From Oscillospiraceae bacterium (GTDB taxonomy: Bacteria; Bacillota; Clostridia; Oscillospirales; Ruminococcaceae): 40,272 nt of DNA. The stretch is from positions 1-40,272 of the forward strand of contig JAGALZ010000001.1 of NCBI GenBank assembly GCA_017848055.1, in the 5' to 3' direction. This document shows, one piece after another, positions 1-6,729 of this stretch. Position numbers and translations under genes: made by a program. Numbering within the stretch: the stretch's first letter is position 1; every line of letters starts with the position of its first letter. The notes below the pieces were generated by a model. The model saw only the letters and a program-made list of their open reading frames with translations. It did not search any database and had not been told where the DNA came from.

Positions 1-28
1 CCTGAGCCAGGATCAAACTCTTAATAAA
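1..28 (-). rRNA. rrs: 16S rRNA, 5' end only (partial)
   Basis: The reverse complement of the first bases reads AGAGTTTGATCCTGGCTCAG, the near-universal start of bacterial 16S rRNA (27F primer site). The gene runs off the left edge. The mature 5' end is placed about 8 nt upstream of AGAGTTTG by analogy with other Firmicutes, so the exact boundary is approximate. Confidence 0.95.
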
Positions 29-240
29 GTTGTATCTTAAATATCCTCTTCGGGATACTCAAAATCTTTCCTGGTCAGTTTTCACTGACTGTGACTCATT
101 TTTTTCGGTCTTTGTCTTGACCTTTCATAAAATTACTCAAAGTAATTTCTCAAGGGTTTCTTCTTTGTGTTTAAACCAAGATTGTTCAATTTTCAAGGTG
201 CATATTTTACTATCGTGAGGTGTTACCCTCGTGCGACAGC
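29..240 (-). other. rRNA operon leader (untranslated)
   Basis: About 210 nt lie between the predicted start site of the proximal promoter and the 16S 5' end. On the minus strand they contain a CTTGAAAATTGAACA stretch, typical of Firmicute rRNA leaders, and a short hairpin (arms GTCAGT/ACTGAC, 74-89). Such leaders pair with the 16S 3' flank for RNase III processing and carry antitermination signals. No gene is seen here; short open frames on the plus strand have no ribosome-binding site. Confidence 0.6.
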
Positions 241-246
241 TTTACT

Positions 247-275
247 ATTATATCACTTTCAAAATGCTTTGTCAA
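247..275 (-). promoter_or_regulatory. rRNA promoter, proximal
   Basis: Read on the minus strand: -35 TTGACA at 275-270, a 17-bp spacer and -10 TATAAT at 252-247. This is a perfect sigma-A consensus, as expected for an rRNA operon. Transcription should start near 240. Confidence 0.85.
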
Positions 276-329
276 GACTTTTTTCGAAATTATTTTTCAA
301 AATCCGACATTTCTTCAAGCAACTTATAT

Positions 330-358
330 ATCTTAGCACTTTGAGTGCTCATTGTCAA
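330..358 (-). promoter_or_regulatory. rRNA promoter, distal
   Basis: Read on the minus strand: -35 TTGACA at 358-353, a 17-bp spacer and -10 TAAGAT at 335-330 (4 of 6 matches). It lies about 83 bp upstream of the proximal promoter, giving the tandem P1/P2 layout common for rRNA operons. Confidence 0.6.
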
Positions 359-421
359 CACCTAAAAACACTTTTCGTTGCGTTGTACAATAAACCTTTG
401 AAAAAGTGAAAAATTGTGTGC

Positions 422-451
422 AAAAAGAAAGCCGACTTTCAAAATCGGCTT
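422..451 (-). terminator. Rho-independent terminator after spoVAE
   Basis: On the minus strand a perfect 7-bp stem (AAGCCGA/TCGGCTT) with a 9-nt loop is followed by TTCTTTTT. It lies about 15 bp past the spoVAE stop and separates the sporulation genes from the rRNA promoters. Confidence 0.85.
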
Positions 452-465
452 CTGCGATAGTTTTC

Positions 466-825
466 TTAGGTTGATTTTCCTTTGCTTCTGAAGCACAGTG
501 CTGCCAGAAAGCCGAACACGATTGCTGCCGTAATTCCGCCTGATGCGGCTGTCATTCCGCCTGTCAGGGCACCTAAGAAGCCTTTTTCGTCCACGGCTTT
601 TCTAACGCCTTCAGCAAGCAGATTGCCAAATCCTGTAAGCGGAACGCTTGCGCCTGCGCCTGCTAAATCCACAAGCGGTTTATAGATACCGAATGCTCCT
701 GCCACTACTCCTGCGACTACATACATTACCAGAATACGTGCGGGAGTAAGTTTTGTGTAGTCAATGAGAATCTGGCCGACTGCGCAGAGTGCACCGCCGA
801 CAAGGAATGCCCAGAGGTAGTTCAT
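466..825 (-). CDS. spoVAE: Stage V sporulation protein AE
   Basis: A 119-residue integral membrane protein of the SpoVAE family. It belongs to the SpoVA channel, which moves dipicolinic acid-calcium into the forespore and out during germination. Seen: start MNYLWAFLVGG, several hydrophobic segments, a GAGASVPLTGFG motif near residues 57-68 and the family's glycine-rich C-terminal membrane segment. The ATG at 823-825 has AAAAGGAG upstream and overlaps the spoVAD stop as ATGA, so the two are translationally coupled. An in-frame extension to 1008 lies wholly inside spoVAD and was discarded. A terminator follows. SpoVAC, often encoded just upstream of spoVAD, is not in this window. Confidence 0.93.
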   Translation of the reverse strand: MNYLWAFLVGGALCAVGQILIDYTKLTPARILVMYVVAGVVAGAFGIYKPLVDLAGAGASVPLTGFGNLLAEGVRKAVDEKGFLGALTGGMTAASGGITAAIVFGFLAALCFRSKGKST

Positions 826-1847
826 ATTTTCGTCTCCTTTTCTGATGAAATCCAGACTGCGTGGGCGATTGAGGGAATACTTTCGCCCTGCTGATTGACA
901 GTCGGTGACATGAGTGCGCCGGTCGCGACAAAGAGGATATTCTTGATTTGCGAGGCTCTGAGCTTGGGAACAAAATAGCCGCAGAGCATACTTGCCGCAC
1001 ATCCGCAACCGCTTCCGCCTGCGTGGACATCCTGCTCCTCAAGGTCATAAATCATCATGCCGCAGTCCTTATGGTTTTCTCTTATATCAATACCCTCACG
1101 GCACAGAAGGTCGCAGACGATACGGCTGCCGACGAGCCCCAGGTCACCTGTGACTACATAATCGAAGCTATCGGGTGAGAGCGAGGTATCCTTGAAGAAG
1201 TCGGAGATTGTTTCTGCGGCGGCGGGTGCCATGGCTGCGCCCATATTATTTGCATCAGACACGCCCATATCGACAATTCTGCCTATTGTAACAGCTCGAA
1301 CATAGGGCCCGTTTCCCACGGGGGACACCACCAGCGCACCGCTCGCTGTTGCCGTCCACTGCGAAGTCGGCGTACGCTGGCCGCCGTAGTCGAGGGGAAA
1401 TCTGTACTGTCTTTCGGCTGTACAAAAGTGGGACGAGGTAACTGCGAGGATTTTGCTCCCGACGTTATTATCCGCCATAAGTGATGAGAGCTGGAGTCCT
1501 TCTGCCATAGTTGAGCAGGCACCGTATATTCCGAAGAAGGGAATATTGAGGTCACGGACTCCGAAAGTTGTACCTGTACACTGATTGAGAAGGTCGCCGC
1601 CGAACATAAAGTCGATATCCTCGCTTTTGAGTCTTAGCTTATCGAGTGCCATTTCGATTGCGATTTTCTGCATATAGCTTTCCGCCTGCTCATAGGTTTC
1701 CATTCCGCAGTAGTCGTCCTGAAAGGTTTTATCGAAATAGTCGTGCATAGGCCCTTGCTGTTCGGTTTTACCGCCGACGCAGGCACTTGTTATTATACTT
1801 GGCGGGTTTTCGAGAACATAGGTTGCGTTGCCCCTTTTTTCCGACAT
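822..1847 (-). CDS. spoVAD: Stage V sporulation protein AD
   Basis: A 341-residue protein of the thiolase-fold SpoVAD family, which binds dipicolinic acid on the outer face of the forespore inner membrane. Seen: N-terminal NPPSIITSACVGGKTEQQGP; GACSTMAEGLQLSS, the family's cysteine-containing segment; SHFCTAERQYRFPLDYGGQR; and a C-terminal HAGGSGCGCAASML glycine/cysteine stretch, all characteristic. The start at 1847 has GGAGG 8 nt upstream, and its N-terminus (MSEKRGNATY) fits the family. An upstream in-frame ATG at 1868 would place the initiator inside a hairpin stem and was rejected. The ribosome-binding site itself is in the 3' arm of a 10-bp inverted repeat (separate entry). Expected to be expressed in the forespore, but no forespore-sigma promoter could be identified. 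Confidence 0.95.
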   Translation of the reverse strand: MSEKRGNATYVLENPPSIITSACVGGKTEQQGPMHDYFDKTFQDDYCGMETYEQAESYMQKIAIEMALDKLRLKSEDIDFMFGGDLLNQCTGTTFGVRDLNIPFFGIYGACSTMAEGLQLSSLMADNNVGSKILAVTSSHFCTAERQYRFPLDYGGQRTPTSQWTATASGALVVSPVGNGPYVRAVTIGRIVDMGVSDANNMGAAMAPAAAETISDFFKDTSLSPDSFDYVVTGDLGLVGSRIVCDLLCREGIDIRENHKDCGMMIYDLEEQDVHAGGSGCGCAASMLCGYFVPKLRASQIKNILFVATGALMSPTVNQQGESIPSIAHAVWISSEKETKI

Positions 1848-1855
1848 AAAAAACG

Positions 1856-1889
1856 CCTCCGATACCATTGTTTCTAATAGTATCGGAGG
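1856..1889 (-). promoter_or_regulatory. Hairpin containing the spoVAD ribosome-binding site
   Basis: On the minus strand, CCTCCGATAC and GTATCGGAGG form a perfect 10-bp stem with a 14-nt loop. The GGAGG in the 3' arm is spoVAD's only Shine-Dalgarno sequence. The hairpin is followed at once by CGTTTTTT and then the ATG. It could act as an intrinsic terminator for the upstream genes, as a translational block on spoVAD, or both. Confidence 0.7.
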
Positions 1890-1916
1890 AAACGTAAAAA
1901 TTATACATTTTTAATT

Positions 1917-2198
1917 CTAAAACTCGTAGTCGATGCAGGCACGGTCGGTTTTGACAGTTGCGACATACCCTGCAAACTCCTTATGCACGGGGTTCACCTG
2001 GTAGCTGTCAAGTGCTTCCTTTGAGTCAAAGTCGATAATGAGCGAAACGGTGAAATTGCTCTCGGGGAGTCCCTTTGCATTTTTAACGACATCGAAGCCC
2101 TTTACGCACTCAATGGCTCTGAGCGACTGTGCTTTTTCTATAAATGTATCCGCTTCATCTGCAGACACGAGCTTGAACATACATATATGTCTGAGCAT
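1917..2198 (-). CDS. Dabb (stress-responsive alpha/beta-barrel) domain protein
   Basis: A 93-residue protein matching the Dabb family of small dimeric ferredoxin-like barrels. Seen: the N-terminal MLRHICMFK strand with the usual Arg-His, a central VVKNAKGLPESNFTVSLIID, a YQVNPVHKEFAGYV helix and a C-terminal strand ending in DYEF. The whole length is one domain. Members include stress-induced proteins and some small enzymes, so the reaction cannot be named. AAGGAG lies 10 nt before the ATG. It starts 20 bp after the beta-helix gene, so the two are probably co-transcribed. Confidence 0.85.
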   Translation of the reverse strand: MLRHICMFKLVSADEADTFIEKAQSLRAIECVKGFDVVKNAKGLPESNFTVSLIIDFDSKEALDSYQVNPVHKEFAGYVATVKTDRACIDYEF

Positions 2199-2218
2199 AT
2201 GTGGTAATCTCCTTAAAC

Positions 2219-3217
2219 TTATTCGGGGAGGGTGAGGCCGTCTGTGAGGATATTGTCACGCCAGATGACGCTCTTGTTTTCGCCCTTATAGAGAGTGGTA
2301 TTCGGGCAGGTTTTACGGAGCAGGCAATTTGTGACGAGCAGTTCGCCGCTTCTATGGTCGATGATTGTTACGTCGTCCATTTTATAGGTGTAGTTATTGA
2401 AATAGCTGCAGCCGATAAGTCTTGCCGGCTGGGTAACCAGAAATCCTGTTTTGCCCGTATCTGCGTAGCAATCGGTCAGGATAATATCATAAGAGCTGAG
2501 CACATAGTTCACTGAATCTATGAGCATCTCGGGCAATTCTCCCTCGCTTCTTGGCGGAATCGGGCCGCCCCAGACGTGACATCTCGTAAGTCTGTTTGAG
2601 CCGCCACCGAGCATTTCGAAGCCCTTGGTATAATCGACAACTATACAGTCGATAAAGTGGCTGTCGCCGCCGTTTGAGCTGATACCTGCGTTGCCCATAA
2701 GTCCCGGCATTGTACACTTGAGATACAGATTCTGGGCTACAAGCTCGTATGTCCACATACTTCCCTGCTCTTCGATTCTCAGTCCGTACTTCTTTCCGTT
2801 ACGGAGAGAAACGTCCCTCATTGTAAAATGCTTGAAGCTATTGAGGCACATACAGCTGGCTTTTCCCGCACCGTCGATATATCCGCCTGTGACGAACAGG
2901 TTCCAGTCCTCGGCATCGTGGTCATCGGACGGCACCAGGTGTCCGTCGCACTCCTCCAAATCGGGGTATGACGAAGCGGCATCGTAGAAAAGGACAAAGT
3001 CCATTTCCTTTGTTGCTTTGAGGACGGCTGACTTATGCATAAGAATTGAACAGCAATTTGTAACTGTGAGCATACTTTCAATCTCATACACGCCCTTCGG
3101 GATATACAGCACTCCTCTTTCGCAGGAATTTATCGCTCTCATTATTCTTTTGTCGTCACTTGCTTCTCCTGCAAGCCTTGGAAAATCCGCAACGCACACA
3201 TCATAGGTATTCATCAT
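2219..3217 (-). CDS. Right-handed beta-helix (pectate-lyase-like) protein, cytosolic
   Basis: A 332-residue protein whose N-terminus (DFPRLAGEASDDKRIMRAIN, then GVLYIPKGVYEI) matches the start of the pectate-lyase superfamily beta-helix fold, where a conserved Asp-Asp-helix precedes the GG/GVLYIPkG strand. Many short beta-strand repeats follow, such as YIDGAGKA, MRDVSLRNGKKYGL, GISSNGGDSHFIDC and RLTRCHVWGG. There is no signal peptide, so it should act in the cytosol, perhaps on oligosaccharides imported from outside; the substrate is unknown. The first ATG has AAGGAGG 6 nt upstream; the next codon is also ATG. It lies 51 bp after galM with no terminator between, so galM, this gene and the Dabb gene may form one transcript. 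Confidence 0.7.
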   Translation of the reverse strand: MMNTYDVCVADFPRLAGEASDDKRIMRAINSCERGVLYIPKGVYEIESMLTVTNCCSILMHKSAVLKATKEMDFVLFYDAASSYPDLEECDGHLVPSDDHDAEDWNLFVTGGYIDGAGKASCMCLNSFKHFTMRDVSLRNGKKYGLRIEEQGSMWTYELVAQNLYLKCTMPGLMGNAGISSNGGDSHFIDCIVVDYTKGFEMLGGGSNRLTRCHVWGGPIPPRSEGELPEMLIDSVNYVLSSYDIILTDCYADTGKTGFLVTQPARLIGCSYFNNYTYKMDDVTIIDHRSGELLVTNCLLRKTCPNTTLYKGENKSVIWRDNILTDGLTLPE

Positions 3218-3268
3218 AAAAATCCTCCTTGTATTGCTTTGCGTTTTGCCCTCTATACAATATAAAAC

Positions 3269-4297
3269 TTATCTCACAGAAAACTCGAAGGTTGTGGTAA
3301 AGTTATACTCCTCGCCTGCTTTGAATATACAGCTTGGGAGCCATGGACGGTTTGGTGCGTCAGGTGAGAACTGTGACTCGAGGCAGAAGCCTGAGAGCTT
3401 AGGACACTCCTTGCCGCCCTTACCTACGATATTGAGCATACCGCCTACATAGAGCTGGATATCAGGAAGGTTTGTCTTTACAGTCATTACTCTGCCGCTT
3501 GTTTCTTCATAGACAATTGCAGCTGTCTTTTCTTCGCCTGCCTTATCGGAAAGCACGAAGTTATTATCAAAGCCTGTCGGGAGTGCGCCGCTGTCGATGC
3601 TGTCGCCGATTCTTGTAGGCTGTCTTAAATCAAACGGTGTTCCTTCTACGGGCATATCCTCGCCTACAGGGATAAGCTCCTCGTCAACAGGTGTATACTT
3701 GTCTGCAAAAATCTGTACAACGTGGTCACAGATTGTGCCGTTGCCCTGACCTGCGAGGTTATAGTAAGCGTGGTTTGTGAGGTTGATTGCAGTTTCGGCA
3801 TCAGACACTGCCTTGTAATTGAGTGTGAGTGCGTTATTCTCGGAAAGAGTATATGTAACGGCAATCTTTAAAGTACCCGGATAATTTTCCTCTCCGTCGG
3901 GGCTTACATAGCCGAATGTAACGCTGTTATCTGTAACTGCATCGATTGTCCATACACGCTTATGGTATCCAAAAACACCGCCGTGAAGGTGTGCTACGCC
4001 GTTTTCGTTGAGTGCGAGCTGGTACTCCTTACCGCCAATTGTCATCTTACCCTTGCCGATTCTGTTTGCAAATCTGCCGACAACTGCGCCCTGGAAGGTT
4101 GTACCATTAACATATCCGTCGAGGTCGTCGTAACCGAGAACGATATCTGCAAAATTTCCGTTTCTGTCGGGAACGTCAATTCCGACGATTGTTGCACCGA
4201 GGTTTGTAAGTCTTACGGTCATACCGTTTTCGTTTGTGAGTGTGAAAAGCTGACACTTATAGCCGTTATAAAAGCCGAATTCCTTTGAAGTTACCAT
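3269..4297 (-). CDS. galM: Aldose 1-epimerase (mutarotase)
   Basis: A 342-residue galactose mutarotase that interconverts alpha and beta anomers of aldoses in the cytosol. Seen: GRFANRIGKGKMTI, the substrate-binding ENGVAHLHGGVFGYHKRVW (catalytic His region), INLTNHAYYNLAGQGNG (second catalytic His) and GFCLESQFSPDAPNRPW (catalytic Glu); length and order fit the family. The ATG at 4295-4297 has GGAG 10 nt upstream. A GTG three codons earlier is only about 2 nt from GGAG and is too close to be used. It has its own promoter (4361-4389) and a cre-like operator in its leader, suggesting carbon-source control. Confidence 0.95.
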   Translation of the reverse strand: MVTSKEFGFYNGYKCQLFTLTNENGMTVRLTNLGATIVGIDVPDRNGNFADIVLGYDDLDGYVNGTTFQGAVVGRFANRIGKGKMTIGGKEYQLALNENGVAHLHGGVFGYHKRVWTIDAVTDNSVTFGYVSPDGEENYPGTLKIAVTYTLSENNALTLNYKAVSDAETAINLTNHAYYNLAGQGNGTICDHVVQIFADKYTPVDEELIPVGEDMPVEGTPFDLRQPTRIGDSIDSGALPTGFDNNFVLSDKAGEEKTAAIVYEETSGRVMTVKTNLPDIQLYVGGMLNIVGKGGKECPKLSGFCLESQFSPDAPNRPWLPSCIFKAGEEYNFTTTFEFSVR

Positions 4298-4333
4298 TTG
4301 TGGCACTCTCCTTTTTCAATACTTTTGTGCGGA

Positions 4334-4347
4334 TGAAAACGTTTTAT
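4334..4347. promoter_or_regulatory. cre/LacI-family-like operator in the galM leader
   Basis: TGAAAACGTTTTAT is a near palindrome around AAAACGTTTT. It matches 12 of 14 positions of the CcpA cre consensus TGWAANCGNTNWCA, and also resembles other LacI-family operators. It lies just downstream of the galM transcription start, a place where a bound repressor would block elongation. The regulator is inferred; none is encoded nearby. Confidence 0.45.
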
Positions 4348-4360
4348 CCGCCATAGATAC

Positions 4361-4389
4361 ATTATAACAGATTGGTATTTATTTTTCAA
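4361..4389 (-). promoter_or_regulatory. galM promoter
   Basis: Minus strand: -35 TTGAAA at 4389-4384, a 17-bp spacer and -10 TATAAT at 4366-4361. The -10 is preceded by TGT, giving an extended -10 box. Confidence 0.8.
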
Positions 4390-4398
4390 TCGTTTTAT

Positions 4399-4437
4399 AA
4401 AAAAATCCGTCCGACGGCACGCTGTGCTTCGGACGGA
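4399..4437 (-). terminator. Terminator of the TIR-DHH-RyR operon
   Basis: Minus strand: a perfect 9-bp stem TCCGTCCGA/TCGGACGGA with a 14-nt loop, followed by TTTTTTT. It lies 13 bp after the RyR-gene stop and separates that operon from galM. Confidence 0.9.
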
Positions 4438-4449
4438 AACGGACATATT

Positions 4450-5208
4450 TTACTCTCCAAGGACTGCCTTTATGGGGTTTGCATCGAGCATTTTATCAGC
4501 GTCCGACAAATCGTCATAGCCGACAAGGCAGGGGTGCGTTTTTGCGCTACTATCACGGACTTTGCCTGTGACGAATCCGAGAGAGCGCATATATGCGTTC
4601 CAGCGTCTGTGTTCAAGACGCATATTCTGCTCGGTTATCTTAAGACTTTTGCCGTCTTTCTTTCGTGCCAGCCAGAATATTGCTGACATCATAGAGGTAT
4701 GGTAGTCGCTTGCGCTTTCTCTGATATTGCCCTTTCCGCCGCTCCAGAGGTGAAAAATTTTCTCTGCGATTTGCTCGGCTTCATAATTCACGGGCAGCTC
4801 TTCACTTAAAACCTTTTCATAATCGGCTTGTGTTACCGTTATCTTATGAAAATCAGATGACGGCAAATTATCCTTTTCGACAAGGTAGAAAATCTCGTTT
4901 TTATCGGGTACGGCTGATACATCTGCGATTTCGGGGTAAGTTTTTTTGAAGCATTCCCACTCCTCGGCTTCGCATTTTACCTTGATATGCAGAAAGCTGT
5001 CCTCGCTCTGGCAATACCAGACGAGGGTGTTTACAAGGGCGATGCTCTGCTTCGAAAGTGAATTTACAAAAATATTTATCCTGCCGTTTTCATCTTTGAA
5101 AAGCTCGGGTGGGTTTTCCCAGAGGTGATAAAGCACAGCACAGGTATCGATATCGATAAAACGCACTTTACTGTCGTGTGCGGGAATTAAGGAGTTATGC
5201 TTTTCCAT
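4450..5208 (-). CDS. RyR-domain protein, last gene of the TIR operon
   Basis: A 252-residue soluble protein. Residues ~195-245 (LEHRRWNAYMRSLGF, GKVRDSSAKTHPCLVGYDDL) match the RyR domain first seen in animal ryanodine receptors: EH..W, a G(W/F)..G turn, RD and the invariant HPCLV at 225-229. In bacteria this domain is often joined to TrkA-N/Rossmann modules. Here residues ~42-110 could be a degenerate Rossmann-like region (INIFVNSLSKQSIALVN, then YPEIADV), but the glycine motif is absent. Bacterial RyR domains have been proposed to bind nucleotide ligands; the ligand here is unknown. The ATG is 1 nt after the DHH stop, with GGGGGAG overlapping the end of that gene, so translation is tightly coupled. 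A strong terminator follows. Confidence 0.8.
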   Translation of the reverse strand: MEKHNSLIPAHDSKVRFIDIDTCAVLYHLWENPPELFKDENGRINIFVNSLSKQSIALVNTLVWYCQSEDSFLHIKVKCEAEEWECFKKTYPEIADVSAVPDKNEIFYLVEKDNLPSSDFHKITVTQADYEKVLSEELPVNYEAEQIAEKIFHLWSGGKGNIRESASDYHTSMMSAIFWLARKKDGKSLKITEQNMRLEHRRWNAYMRSLGFVTGKVRDSSAKTHPCLVGYDDLSDADKMLDANPIKAVLGE

Positions 5209-5209
5209 A

Positions 5210-6718
5210 CTACTCCCCCTGACAGTAAGACTTTGAAAATATATCGTTTCTTATGATATAAGCATCGGTCTTATCGTCTTTTCTGACTGCAATATAGTCG
5301 TCCGTTTTGCCGAGCATATAATTCACGCTGTCCCACTTTGTATAGAGCTTTACGTTTTTTGTAAGCTTTGCGGCATAGATACCTGCTGCTTCACGGCTTG
5401 TACACTGCTTTGCATATTTCAAAAGCTCGCCGGAAAGTGAGATTGCGCCTTCGGGTGTTACAGAAATTATTCTCGGAGAATAGTCGCCGCCCTGCTCCAT
5501 GACATAAGGCTTGTCGCCGGCTTCGTAGGTTTTTTCAAACTTGGCACGGTTTATAGGATATATTCCGCCCTCCGCTGAAACCATAATATAGATATCCTCG
5601 CTTGTTTCGACATTGAGGTCTGCTTCGAGGGTACGGATGAGTATCTTACTGCCTGCGGGCATAATATCCGCTGATCGTGTATAGCCTATTGTCTGTCTGA
5701 GCTTTCTGTAAGGTATAAAGTCAAAATCATCGGGACAGAGGCTGTCGGCGTAGAGTATTTCATACTCATCAAACGCCTTGCAGGCTCTTTCCTTTATAAT
5801 CTCCATAATATTCTCAGTTTCATTTGTGAGGTCTTTTCTTATAAATCCGCCTGCCTTCATACGGTGGCCGCCACCGTTGCCTATTCCTTTGGTGAGGGCT
5901 GTTGCGAGTTCATCTGCACGCATATCGTTTGTACAGCTTCGGACAGACAGCTTTGTGCCGTGTGATGCTACATCACAGCACACAACGCAGGTAAGCACCT
6001 TATCCACCTGGAGAACGAGGTCGCTTATAAAGCCTAAGATATTCGGGTCGCAGGGTCTTGCTTTAGTTATAGCAAAAGAATACTTTTCGATATACTCGAC
6101 GCTGTTGAGTGCATCGCCTGCGATATTAAGCTCTTCGAGTGAGAGGTTTGTATTACGGAGAAGTCCGATAAGGGTATTATCGTATTTTGCAAAGTCACGA
6201 AGGTCACGGTCGGCGGGGTGGCTTATTTCGGAAAAGCCGTTTGTATCCATATACAGACCGTAATAGAGGGCTGTTGCGACGTTTCCGTTTTCGTTTATAT
6301 CCCTGCCCTGCGCCTCGAGCATTTTTGCTACAACCGACGAGCAGGAGCCGTAGTTATCCCTTACCTCGCAAAGCTTCGGCAACACGTCTGCGTTTACATG
6401 GTGGTGGTCGATTGCGGCGTAATTCTCCGCTTCAAAGGCTGTTACGTTTCGTTCTCCGCACACGCAGTCAACTGTGAGCAGGAGCTGTGGCTTTTCAAGC
6501 TCGATTACATACTCAAGCGGAATTGACAATCTTTCAATCATAACGACGAGGTTAGGCTTGGTAATTCTTGCATTACCCGAATAGACAAGCCTTACGCTCT
6601 TGCCGTTTGACTTTAAGTATTCGCTCACCGCAAAGCCTGCGGCTACTGTATCAGCGTCGGGGTAATCGTGGCACTGCACGACTATCTCATCAAACGCTAA
6701 AAGTTCGTTCAGTTTCAT
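5210..6718 (-). CDS. DHH/DHHA1-family phosphoesterase with extra C-terminal module
   Basis: A 502-residue protein. Residues 1-~320 are a DHH-DHHA1 phosphoesterase of the group containing nanoRNases and c-di-AMP/pApA hydrolases. Metal ligands are visible: HDYPDAD (17-23), VDC (83-85), IDHHH (103-107), Asp158 in YMDTNGF, and the DHHA1 GNGGGHRMKAGGF signature (280-292). All catalytic positions are kept, so it should be an active Mn-dependent phosphodiesterase. Residues ~330-502 form a C-terminal region I cannot assign; it has two parts containing DIYIMVSAEGGIYPI and DDYIAVRKDDKTDAYII and lacks membrane segments. GGAG lies 6 nt before the ATG, and the gene starts 11 nt after the TIR stop. By context the substrate may be a cyclic or short-oligo nucleotide made or sensed by the other two proteins; this is inference. 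Confidence 0.88.
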   Translation of the reverse strand: MKLNELLAFDEIVVQCHDYPDADTVAAGFAVSEYLKSNGKSVRLVYSGNARITKPNLVVMIERLSIPLEYVIELEKPQLLLTVDCVCGERNVTAFEAENYAAIDHHHVNADVLPKLCEVRDNYGSCSSVVAKMLEAQGRDINENGNVATALYYGLYMDTNGFSEISHPADRDLRDFAKYDNTLIGLLRNTNLSLEELNIAGDALNSVEYIEKYSFAITKARPCDPNILGFISDLVLQVDKVLTCVVCCDVASHGTKLSVRSCTNDMRADELATALTKGIGNGGGHRMKAGGFIRKDLTNETENIMEIIKERACKAFDEYEILYADSLCPDDFDFIPYRKLRQTIGYTRSADIMPAGSKILIRTLEADLNVETSEDIYIMVSAEGGIYPINRAKFEKTYEAGDKPYVMEQGGDYSPRIISVTPEGAISLSGELLKYAKQCTSREAAGIYAAKLTKNVKLYTKWDSVNYMLGKTDDYIAVRKDDKTDAYIIRNDIFSKSYCQGE

Positions 6719-6729
6719 TCTGTTCTCCG

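Noticed and set aside
826..1008. 61-residue N-terminal extension of SpoVAE
   Set aside because: It lies wholly inside spoVAD, has no ribosome-binding site, and the family begins at MNYLW.
1848..1868. Longer spoVAD reading from an ATG at 1868
   Set aside because: It would start inside the hairpin with no ribosome-binding site, and the extra residues do not match the family.
5778..6526. Open frames on the plus strand across the DHH gene (up to 161 codons)
   Set aside because: They are shadows of a clearly conserved gene on the other strand and lack ribosome-binding sites.
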